From: an uncultured Bacilli bacterium
Lineage (GTDB): Bacteria; Bacillota_I; Bacilli_A; RF39; UBA660
Length of the DNA stretch: 43,544 bases
Direction: 5' to 3'
NCBI GenBank assembly: GCA_947632595.1
Contig: CANRPY010000011.1
Coordinates: forward strand, 1 to 43,544
Shown: positions 1 to 6,248 of the stretch, one piece after another
Numbering within the stretch: the first letter of the stretch is position 1
How the letters are laid out: the number at the start of each line of letters is the position of its first letter
The notes under the pieces: generated by a model
What the model was told of the DNA's origin: nothing
What the model saw: the letters and a program-made list of their open reading frames with translations, nothing else
The model's database searches: none
Program-made: the position numbers and the translations under genes

Positions 1-76
1 GGTGGGCGATATAGGACTCGAACCTATGACCCCCTGCTTGTAAGGCAGGTGCTCTAACCAACTGAGCTAATCGCCC
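1..76 (-). tRNA. tRNA-Val (anticodon UAC)
   Basis: Read on the minus strand the gene runs from G at 76 to the window edge. The 7-bp acceptor stem GGGCGAT/ATCGCCC (70-76 with 4-10), the D-arm TAGCTCAGTTGG and the T-arm GGTTCGAGTCC are all present. The anticodon stem CCTGC/GCAGG closes a 7-nt loop CTTACAA, giving anticodon TAC, which reads GUA valine codons. Discriminator A is at 3, and positions 1-2 give CC of an encoded CCA whose last base lies just outside the window. Other tRNAs may follow outside the window. Confidence 0.96.
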
Positions 77-109
77 GAATTTGACCCACCAGACCGGTTG
101 ACAGTATTA

Positions 110-138
110 AATATACCAATTTAAACTTGATTTGTCAA
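110..138 (-). promoter_or_regulatory. sigma-A promoter of tRNA-Val
   Basis: On the minus strand there is a perfect -35 TTGACA (133-138), a 17-nt spacer and -10 TATATT (110-115). Transcription would start near 102-104, about 27 nt before the mature tRNA 5' end. No hairpin terminator is seen after the S1 gene just upstream, so some readthrough into the tRNA is also possible. Confidence 0.8.
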
Positions 139-155
139 CAAGAATTAAGAATTTT

Positions 156-506
156 TTACATTTTTTCGGTTTCGGAATAAGCCTCTTCTACCCACTCTGG
201 TAATTTTTCCTTTAAAGTTTGAAAACCAGTTTTTGTCTCAATAATATGATTACTAGAAACCTTAGGATGTTCCTCCATTGCCTTAAGACTTAATTTACAA
301 TGTCCACTAGAATCAATACTTAAGATTTTAGCCTGCATGGTTTGATTCACTTTTGCATAGTCATTGACATCTTTCACAAAAGAATCAGAAATCTCAGAAA
401 TATGAATAAGTCCACAAGAATTCTCTCCAAAGGAAAGAAAAATCCCATAACTTTCCACACCAGTCACAATACCTGTAATAATATCTCCTACTTGAAAGTT
501 GTCCAT
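156..506 (-). CDS. S1 RNA-binding domain protein (GSP13/YugI/CvfD-like)
   Basis: A 116-aa protein whose first ~75 residues form one S1 domain: GDIITGIVTGVESYGIFLSF, then GLIHISEIS, then KILSIDSSGHCKLSLKAM. The rest is a short charged tail. Single-S1 proteins of this size (GSP13/YugI, CvfD) are ribosome-associated or post-transcriptional regulators in Bacillota; the exact role here is inferred. The start at 506 is chosen because GGTGA sits 5 nt before this ATG, whereas the in-frame ATG at 518 would lie at the predicted transcription start. It is divergent from the Nfu gene. Confidence 0.85.
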   Translation of the reverse strand: MDNFQVGDIITGIVTGVESYGIFLSFGENSCGLIHISEISDSFVKDVNDYAKVNQTMQAKILSIDSSGHCKLSLKAMEEHPKVSSNHIIETKTGFQTLKEKLPEWVEEAYSETEKM

Positions 507-523
507 AACAATCACCATAATAT

Positions 524-552
524 ATTATACACAAAACAAAGAAAAAACTCCA
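524..552 (-). promoter_or_regulatory. Promoter of S1-domain gene (short leader)
   Basis: A -10 TATAAT lies at 524-529 on the minus strand; the -35 region (547-552, TGGAGT) is poor. The GGTGA Shine-Dalgarno starts about 8 nt after the -10, so the mRNA probably begins almost at the ribosome binding site. Confidence 0.55.
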
Positions 553-559
553 CAAAATA

Positions 560-568
560 TGCTATAAT
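560..568 (+). promoter_or_regulatory. Extended -10 promoter of nfu
   Basis: TG-C-TATAAT (560-568) is an extended -10 element without a clear -35. GGTGAG begins at 575, so the leader would be only about 10 nt. This promoter is back to back with the minus-strand promoter at 524-529. Confidence 0.55.
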
Positions 569-584
569 GATTTTGGTGAGAAAC

Positions 585-818
585 ATGGAAAAAGAAAAAA
601 CAATAGAAAAGATTAAAGAATTAATTGAAAAAATGAGACCATTTTTAATTAATGATGGTGGAGATATTGAATTTGTAGAATACAAAGATCATACCGTCTA
701 TATTCACTTAAGTGGTGCCTGCCAAGATTGCTCTTTAATAGATGTAACCATTAAAGAAGGAATTGAAGAAATGCTAGTAACAGAAATTCCAGAAGTAAAA
801 GGAGTCATCAATATATAA
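585..818 (+). CDS. NifU C-terminal (Nfu-type) Fe-S scaffold protein
   Basis: A 77-aa protein made only of the Nfu domain: a helix, the FLINDGGDIEFVEY strand, and the CxxC motif GACQDCSL followed by T-I-KEGIEEML and PEVKGV. The two cysteines bind or pass on an Fe-S cluster in the family. The ATG at 585 has GGTGAG four nt upstream; a longer in-frame extension reaches back to 342 over the divergent S1 gene and its promoter and is rejected. A cysteine desulfurase lies 20 kb away. The gene ends in a strong bidirectional terminator. Confidence 0.9.
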   Translation: MEKEKTIEKIKELIEKMRPFLINDGGDIEFVEYKDHTVYIHLSGACQDCSLIDVTIKEGIEEMLVTEIPEVKGVINI

Positions 819-849
819 AAAAACTCATCTTTTATAGATGAGTTTTTCT
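817..849. terminator. Bidirectional intrinsic terminator
   Basis: Perfect 10-bp stem AAACTCATCT (821-830) / AGATGAGTTT (836-845), 5-nt loop, with an A-run on one side and a T-run on the other. It ends the plus-strand nfu gene and the minus-strand gene that stops at 851. Confidence 0.9.
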
Positions 850-850
850 T

Positions 851-2617
851 TTATCTTCTCATTCCTCCAACAGCATCTCCTCCAAAGGAATCTTGAGGAG
901 TTTGAACATCTCCAATCATGGAATCAATTTCTCCAATGATTTGATCATTCTTTGCTGCTGCTTCATTTTGAAGAGCAACGAAATCTCTATTCTTTCTAGT
1001 TTCTTCTTCTGCAGCTTCTGTTTGACGAACATTTTCAGCAACAGTTGCTTCAAGAGAAACAACATAGTCTGCTAACTTTTTCATACGATCTTGATAACTT
1101 GCTTGACTCATTTCAAGTTTACGTCTTGCAGCTTGTGCTTCACGTGCAGATTCTTGTGCAACACGTTGAGCATCAACGCTTCTTTGATGAGTAGCATCTC
1201 TCTTTTGAACCAAATCAAGAATTCTTGCTTTCAATGCAGCATAATCATCTAAAGTTCTTGCAGCATCATCTTTAACAGGTTCTTCTGTAACAACATGTTT
1301 AACTTCATCCCCTGTTCTATCAGGAGTAACAACAGGTACTTCACGAACAGGAGTATCGGTGACTACAGAATTTCTTTCTGTTTTCTCAATATTATGATTA
1401 GCTGGTACAAAGGCATCGCGGAAACTTGGAATAGATCCAAGATCTCCAACCACTCTTGCCTTAGTAGCCTTTTGTGGAACACTATTGGCACCATTATCAA
1501 TTAAGTTACCATGTTCATCAAATCCTAATTTAATTTGAGCTTCACGAATTTCAGCATCTGTCATTGGTGTATAATTATATTTTTTACGTCTTACACGACG
1601 ATTTCCATTTTCATCATAAAGTCTAGAATGAACTTGTCCTGCATCACTAGTAGATACTCTATCTTCTGGAACAACAGGACTTGCTTCTGTTGTAGCAGCA
1701 TCTTGAGAAACATTTTGGAATGCTTCTTCAACAGCACTACGAATATCTTCTTTAGAAGGTTGTTGTTCATCTACACCTTGGAAAGCAGTATCTATGACAT
1801 CACGAATAACGTCTCTTGAAACTCCATCGTCCTCTCTTTCTGTTGCAACTTGTGGATCATCTCCACTAGGTACATCAGTATCTCCAATTACTTCATGAAC
1901 TTCATCGGTAGGAACATCTACTTGATCCATAGCAGTATCGATAACATCTCGAATAACATCGGTACCAATTGCCTCTCCCTCACCTGATTTTTCAGCAGCT
2001 TCAAAGGAAGAATTAATAGCATCTTCAATTTCTTGTCTTTCAACACCACTTTGTACAACATCAATATCAGTACCCTCTTCAACAGGAGGAGTTGTAACAG
2101 GATCTGTAACTGGAGGAACAACTACTTCTTGTTCTTCATTACTTACTACATCGGAAGAATCTGGATTATATGGAGTCTCAACTGCAGGAGTAACATCAGT
2201 CTCTTGAGAAGCCATAGCTTCTTCTACTGCTTCATCACTAAAGATTTCTTCTTTCTTATCAAGACCAATAACATAAGCACCATTAGAATGATAACGTAAA
2301 TTAGAAATCATATCTTTACGTAGTTTAATGGCTCTTCTAGATACATAATCTTCAGGAACATCATCTCTAGATAAAATTAGAATCTTCTCTTCTAATTTTG
2401 CAATCTTCTCCGCAACACGAGCAACCTTCTCTTGTGCATTCTCTCCACTATATTCTCTAGTAAGAGCATTATTTCTAGCACTCTCTAGTCTTCCTTTTAA
2501 GAAAGAACTTCGAATGCTATCATAGGAAGAAGGTTTAAATTTGATAGATCTAGACGGTTCTAGAACCTCCCCATGATCAATATCAGAATATACAATATTT
2601 TCTTCTATATCTGCCAT
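851..2617 (-). CDS. Large acidic repeat/coiled-coil protein of unknown function
   Basis: A 588-aa protein with no signal peptide or membrane segment that I recognise. Residues ~1-120 are helical and basic (YDSIRSSFLKGRLESARNN...). Residues ~140-320 are rich in Val, Glu, Asp, Pro and Thr and contain at least four related amphipathic units, best seen as RDVIRDVIDTA in two of them, with EDIRSAVEEAFQNV and QEIEDAINSSFEAA as weaker copies. Residues ~465-575 are a long coiled coil rich in Ala, Gln and Arg. SD GGGAGG precedes the ATG. It lies 20 nt after a DUF1292 gene, so the two are probably co-transcribed. A similar pair occurs at 19604-21360. A structural or scaffold role is only a guess. Confidence 0.75.
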   Translation of the reverse strand: MADIEENIVYSDIDHGEVLEPSRSIKFKPSSYDSIRSSFLKGRLESARNNALTREYSGENAQEKVARVAEKIAKLEEKILILSRDDVPEDYVSRRAIKLRKDMISNLRYHSNGAYVIGLDKKEEIFSDEAVEEAMASQETDVTPAVETPYNPDSSDVVSNEEQEVVVPPVTDPVTTPPVEEGTDIDVVQSGVERQEIEDAINSSFEAAEKSGEGEAIGTDVIRDVIDTAMDQVDVPTDEVHEVIGDTDVPSGDDPQVATEREDDGVSRDVIRDVIDTAFQGVDEQQPSKEDIRSAVEEAFQNVSQDAATTEASPVVPEDRVSTSDAGQVHSRLYDENGNRRVRRKKYNYTPMTDAEIREAQIKLGFDEHGNLIDNGANSVPQKATKARVVGDLGSIPSFRDAFVPANHNIEKTERNSVVTDTPVREVPVVTPDRTGDEVKHVVTEEPVKDDAARTLDDYAALKARILDLVQKRDATHQRSVDAQRVAQESAREAQAARRKLEMSQASYQDRMKKLADYVVSLEATVAENVRQTEAAEEETRKNRDFVALQNEAAAKNDQIIGEIDSMIGDVQTPQDSFGGDAVGGMRR

Positions 2618-2637
2618 ACGACAAAACCTCCCTTATG

Positions 2638-2913
2638 TTATTCAGATTTTGATAATTCACGTAATACGTCTTTTACTCTATTCCATTCTTCTTCATCATC
2701 AACACCTAATAACTTAGGTTCTCCAGATGAACGATCAACGTTTGATACATAAACAGTAATATTATCATTTTCATCTTTTTCATTCTTTGTATAAATGACA
2801 TATTCCTTTTTAGTATCCTTGAATTCAAAAGCTAAAATAACCTCTACTTCCTCAATAGAACCATCCTCTGCAACAATAGACATCATTTTTTTTTCGATTT
2901 CTTGATTTTCCAT
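2638..2913 (-). CDS. DUF1292 family protein (YrzB-like)
   Basis: A 91-aa acidic protein with the DUF1292 pattern: a first strand (SIVAEDGSIEEVEVILAFEF), KKEYVIYT, then ITVYVSNVDR and a C-terminal EEWNRVKDVLREL helix. Family function is unknown. The ATG at 2913 is chosen because GGGAGG lies about 9 nt upstream; in-frame ATGs further 5' lack an SD. It is the first gene of a two-gene unit with the large repeat protein downstream. A second DUF1292 protein in this window (21100-21360) has the same arrangement. Confidence 0.85.
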   Translation of the reverse strand: MENQEIEKKMMSIVAEDGSIEEVEVILAFEFKDTKKEYVIYTKNEKDENDNITVYVSNVDRSSGEPKLLGVDDEEEWNRVKDVLRELSKSE

Positions 2914-2981
2914 ATAATAAATCCTCCCTTTATTATTCATATAATACAATTTTATCATAAATAAAAATAAATACAATCATT

Positions 2982-3260
2982 TTATTGAATTTTTTTTAGT
3001 AAGAACACCTTAGCTCCATAACTACAATAATTACGAATATACTCCTCTAAATATTGAATATCATTCAATTTTTTTGCTTTTTTATTTTTAGAATCATAAA
3101 ATCCTTTAAGTCGTACTTTCTCATAAGCAAAATCCCCAAATACATAATCATAATCATCAAAGTAATCCGTCATTTTCTCTGTAATCAAATCGAGATCAAA
3201 GCAATCTCCTTCATTTCTTACTAACTCATATTCTCTATTATGGATTAAGATTTTTTTCAT
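2982..3260 (-). CDS. yutD: YutD family protein (DUF1027)
   Basis: A 92-aa protein matching YutD in length and pattern: MKKILIHNREYELVRNEGDC at the start, then DYDYVFGDFAYEKVRLKGFYD and a C-terminal YIRNYCSYGAKVFLLKK. The family's biochemical role is unknown. It follows yunB; in Bacillus yutD and yunB are also close neighbours. An own promoter is visible upstream. No terminator is evident before the next gene. Confidence 0.88.
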   Translation of the reverse strand: MKKILIHNREYELVRNEGDCFDLDLITEKMTDYFDDYDYVFGDFAYEKVRLKGFYDSKNKKAKKLNDIQYLEEYIRNYCSYGAKVFLLKKIQ

Positions 3261-3282
3261 GTTATCACTACCTCACACTTCT

Positions 3283-3310
3283 ATTATATCATTCTATGAA
3301 AAAAACTCAA
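3283..3310 (-). promoter_or_regulatory. Promoter of yutD
   Basis: Minus strand: TTGAGT (3305-3310), 16-nt spacer, TATAAT (3283-3288) preceded by TGA, giving the extended -10 TGATATAAT. A leader of about 15 nt leads to the GAGGTAGTGA region before the ATG at 3260. Confidence 0.65.
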
Positions 3311-3324
3311 AAGAAGATTCTTTT

Positions 3325-4053
3325 TTAAGATAAAACTCCTCCATAATAATTAGGAATTTCTCCTTGTATTAATTCTATAGATAATACATTCTTTGTTTTA
3401 GTATCATGTTTTCTAGAACTAATAGGCATAGTAATTAAATTAGAAATCATAACATAAACATCTACTTCTAAGATAACATTATTAATACCATATTCTTTTA
3501 CTTGTAATTGAAAATCAGACTGAACGGATCCTAAGTAAGATAACTTAATCGGAATAGATGGTCCTATATTTCCAAAAAGAGTGGATTTTAAAGAATTTAA
3601 ATTAACTTCACATAAGTATCCATTTTGAAAGTAAGGATATTTCTTCTGATATTTATCTTGATAAGCAAAAGAGTAATGTTGAAAATCCCCATTCTCGATT
3701 GCATAAAACTCTTCTTCAATGACTTGTACTAATTCTTCTTTAAATTGATTAATAGAAAGGGTATTATAAGAGACATTTTGAATCATATCTCCTTTTCTTT
3801 GAATGGTTAAATATTCTTTTTTATCTTTTTGATTCATTTTTTCTAAAGCATAATGAATAATTTCCGAATTCATTTTATCTACTTCAGAGTCAATATAATG
3901 TTCTAAAATGGTATTTAATCGGTAATCGATAAAGACAAGAATAAGAGAAGAAAGTATCATACAAAAAAGAAGGGTTAGAAAAAATAATTTTGTATTTAAG
4001 GTTCTTTTTTGACCAATATAACATCTTCTCCTATCTTTAAGATATGAGACCAT
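3325..4053 (-). CDS. yunB: Sporulation protein YunB
   Basis: A 242-aa protein with a basic N-terminus, one membrane segment (~residues 24-43) and an outside domain ending in the features of YunB: LFGNIGPSIPIKLSYLGSV, then VKEYGINNVILEVDVYVMI and IQGEIPNYYGG. YunB is a sigma-E-controlled sporulation protein in Bacillus. The start at 4053 overlaps the upstream ylmC-type gene by 58 nt; the basic residues before the membrane segment argue for keeping this start, but its SD is weak. A short weak hairpin with a T-run (3305-3325) follows. Confidence 0.85.
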   Translation of the reverse strand: MVSYLKDRRRCYIGQKRTLNTKLFFLTLLFCMILSSLILVFIDYRLNTILEHYIDSEVDKMNSEIIHYALEKMNQKDKKEYLTIQRKGDMIQNVSYNTLSINQFKEELVQVIEEEFYAIENGDFQHYSFAYQDKYQKKYPYFQNGYLCEVNLNSLKSTLFGNIGPSIPIKLSYLGSVQSDFQLQVKEYGINNVILEVDVYVMISNLITMPISSRKHDTKTKNVLSIELIQGEIPNYYGGVLS

Positions 4054-4223
4054 TCTATTTGTACATCACTTTCTCTTGTTAAGGAAAAGAATCCTCTTCC
4101 TTGATCTAATAAGAAGGCTTCTACTTTTCCATCACGATTAATAATGGCATCCATAATGGTTCCTATATTAGCTCCTGTAGTAACATCAATTACTTTCTTG
4201 GATTGTATTTCAGAAAGTCTCAT
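3996..4223 (-). CDS. ylmC: YlmC/YmxH family PRC-barrel sporulation protein
   Basis: A 75-aa protein that is a single PRC-barrel-like beta domain: MRLSEIQSKKVIDVTTGANI, GTIMDAIINRDGKVEAFLLD and a final DVILVK strand, typical of the YlmC/YmxH family. It starts 33 nt after sigG; in Bacillus ylmC is also found just downstream of sigG, which supports the assignment. Its 3' end overlaps yunB. Function in spore formation is inferred from family and context. Confidence 0.87.
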   Translation of the reverse strand: MRLSEIQSKKVIDVTTGANIGTIMDAIINRDGKVEAFLLDQGRGFFSLTRESDVQIEWSHILKIGEDVILVKKEP

Positions 4224-4255
4224 CCTACCACCTAAAAAAGAGTATGCAAAGAATT

Positions 4256-5026
4256 CTAATTTAATACCTTCTTAAGTTCTTTCACTGCTTTTTTCTCTAA
4301 TCTAGATACTTGTGCTTGACTAATATTTAATTCTTCTGCAACTTCCATCTGTGTTTTTCCCATAACAAATCTCTCATCTAGTAAAAACTGTTCTCTCTGA
4401 TCTAATTCTTGAATGGCTTCATGAATGGCTAAAGGAGAAGAAAAATCAGGATTGACTCGTTCATCTTCGATTTGATCATATAAGTAAATGGTATCTCCTC
4501 CATCATGATAAATAGGCTCATACATACTAACGGGTTCTCTCATAGAAGAAAGAGCAAGAGAAAGGTCATATAGATCGACTCCCAATTTTTGAGCAAGTTC
4601 CAAATAGGATACTCCTTCTCCCTCTTCTAAAGCACTTTCTTGAATCATTTTATTTGCTCGATAAGAAAGATCTTTTAAAGAACGACTAATTCTCATAGAA
4701 TTATTATCTCGAATAAATCTTCTAATTTCTCCAAGAATCATTGGTACTGCATACGTAGAAAAAGCAACATCATAACTCAAATCAAAATGATCAATTGCTT
4801 TAATAAGTCCAACACACCCTACTTGAAATAAATCATCCATATTCTGTGCTTTATAATAAAATCTTTTTAATACGGACAAAACTAATTTTAAATTTCCCTC
4901 TATCAAGATATCTCTTGCACAAGGATCTTTATCCATTACAGAAAACAATTTTCTCATCTCTTCTGATGACAAAGAACCTAACTCTCCTGTATTACATCCA
5001 CTAATTTCTACTTTATAATTTCCCAT
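4256..5026 (-). CDS. sigG: RNA polymerase sporulation sigma factor SigG
   Basis: A 256-aa sigma-70 family factor for late forespore transcription. It opens with the SigG-specific N-terminus (NKVEI-like KVEISGCNTGEL), then region 2 (NLKLVLSVLKRF...DDLFQVGCVGLIKAIDHFDL, FSTYAVPMILGEIRRFIRDN), region 3 (ISRSLKDLSYRA) and region 4 (GKTQMEVAEELNISQAQVSRLE). Length and the ASP-type N-terminal region separate it from SigF, which is the main alternative. Downstream ylmC-type and yunB genes support sporulation context. SD GAGGTGA precedes the ATG. Confidence 0.92.
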   Translation of the reverse strand: MGNYKVEISGCNTGELGSLSSEEMRKLFSVMDKDPCARDILIEGNLKLVLSVLKRFYYKAQNMDDLFQVGCVGLIKAIDHFDLSYDVAFSTYAVPMILGEIRRFIRDNNSMRISRSLKDLSYRANKMIQESALEEGEGVSYLELAQKLGVDLYDLSLALSSMREPVSMYEPIYHDGGDTIYLYDQIEDERVNPDFSSPLAIHEAIQELDQREQFLLDERFVMGKTQMEVAEELNISQAQVSRLEKKAVKELKKVLN

Positions 5027-5071
5027 AATTCACCTCAAAAAAATTATGGAAAAAGAAAATCAAAATGATAC

Positions 5072-5101
5072 AAAAAAAGAAGAATTTTTTAAGATTCTTC
5101 T
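5072..5101 (-). terminator. Intrinsic terminator after trmL
   Basis: Minus-strand stem AGAAGAAT/ATTCTTCT (5094-5101 with 5078-5085) followed by a T-run. The stop codon of trmL (5089-5091) lies in the loop, so the 5' arm codes the last residues. Confidence 0.75.
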
Positions 5102-5607
5102 ACTTTCTCTAAAAAATCTGCCCCTTTATGGGGTTCTTCAAATAACAATCCTTCATAATTTTGTTGTCTCAAAGCTTCATACAAAACAATCGCAACACTA
5201 TTAGATACATTTAAAGCTCTAACTTTATCCGTCATAGGAATTCTCATACAATGTTCTAAATCTTTTTGTAAAATGGATTTAGGAATTCCTGTAGATTCTT
5301 TTCCAAAGATAAAATAAAGATTTTTACTCGTATCATGATAATCAAAACTAGTATGTGGTTTATGACCATATCTAGTAAAGTAATAATATTCTCCAGGATT
5401 TTTCTCTTGAAAATCTTGAAAATTCTCATAGACTTCATAGTCTAACTGATCGATATAATTGACACCACTTCTTTTTAAATGAGCATCATCAACTTGAAAC
5501 CCCAAAGGTTTAATTAAATGAAGTTTAGTCCCTGTCGCAACACAAGTTCTCATAATATTCCCAGTATTTTGTGGAATTTCTGGTTCAAATAAAACAATAT
5601 GATTCAT
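5089..5607 (-). CDS. trmL: tRNA (cytidine(34)-2'-O)-methyltransferase TrmL
   Basis: A 172-aa SPOUT-class methyltransferase that modifies the wobble ribose of tRNA-Leu species. Visible family signatures are NHIVLFEPEIPQNTGNIMRT at the N-terminus, LHLIKPLGF, YFIFGKESTGIPKSIL and the knot region RIPMTDKVRALNVSNSVAIV. Length agrees with the family. The ATG at 5607 has GGAGGA five nt upstream; an upstream in-frame TTG is inside that SD and is rejected. It follows the thioredoxin-like gene with a short hairpin between them. Confidence 0.93.
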   Translation of the reverse strand: MNHIVLFEPEIPQNTGNIMRTCVATGTKLHLIKPLGFQVDDAHLKRSGVNYIDQLDYEVYENFQDFQEKNPGEYYYFTRYGHKPHTSFDYHDTSKNLYFIFGKESTGIPKSILQKDLEHCMRIPMTDKVRALNVSNSVAIVLYEALRQQNYEGLLFEEPHKGADFLEKVEES

Positions 5608-5631
5608 AACTTCCTCCAATCAAAAAGAAGA

Positions 5632-6204
5632 TTACTCTTCTTCTATCGTCTCTTCAATATCTTCTTCCTCTTCTTCTATAGAATTTAATTCTAAGAATTG
5701 TTCTACACTAGAAAGAGTAAGTTCTTTTTTCTTTGTACCTTGTAAAATAGAAGTAACTCTTCCATCTTCAAATACAACAAATGCTGGATAATGAACATCT
5801 AAGGAATTTTTATATGGATATTTATCATTAAATTCTTTTACAAATTCTTCTTGATCAATCCCCGTTAAATTTAAATAAACAACTTGTTCATCAATTCCAT
5901 TTTTCGCAATATATTTTTTAAAGTCTTTTTCAAAGTTTCGACAACTATCTTCATTTGCTGTACACAAATAAGTAATCACATTAGAGTTATCTACAATATA
6001 GTGTTCTAAATCATCTTTCGTAATTTCTAATAAACTTCCTCGTATAACAGGAATTTCTTTTTGATATTCTTGATAAACTTGATAACATTTACAGAAATAT
6101 AGAGTTAATGCAATACAACCCACAAACAGAATTGCTAATAAGAAATAGTTTCTAACATAATTCTTTCCTTTCTCATTTAATTCTTTTTTCATTATCTTTT
6201 TCAC
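5632..6204 (-). CDS. Membrane-anchored thioredoxin-like protein
   Basis: A 190-aa protein with one N-terminal membrane segment (~residues 20-40), then a thioredoxin-like fold outside: VITYLCTANEDSCRNFEKDF, QVVYLNLTG, HYPAFVVFEDGRVTSILQGT, and an acidic tail of Glu-rich residues. The usual CxxC is replaced by Cys-x6-Cys, so ordinary disulfide exchange is doubtful. The start could be GTG at 6204 or ATG at 6189; neither has a good SD. A 7-bp hairpin with a T-run (about 5622-5643) overlaps its stop codon. Confidence 0.75.
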   Translation of the reverse strand: MKKIMKKELNEKGKNYVRNYFLLAILFVGCIALTLYFCKCYQVYQEYQKEIPVIRGSLLEITKDDLEHYIVDNSNVITYLCTANEDSCRNFEKDFKKYIAKNGIDEQVVYLNLTGIDQEEFVKEFNDKYPYKNSLDVHYPAFVVFEDGRVTSILQGTKKKELTLSSVEQFLELNSIEEEEEDIEETIEEE

Positions 6205-6248
6205 TTATATCACATCCATAATATATTTTAGCATATTTTAATAGGTTT

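Noticed and set aside
342-584. N-terminal extension of the nfu gene
   Set aside because: It would run over the divergent S1 gene and both promoters; the GGTGAG-ATG at 585 fits the Nfu domain exactly.
3996-4053. Frameshift between the ylmC-type gene and yunB because of the long overlap
   Set aside because: Both products are complete at their expected ends; the overlap can be explained by compact gene packing with a YunB start that keeps its basic N-terminus.
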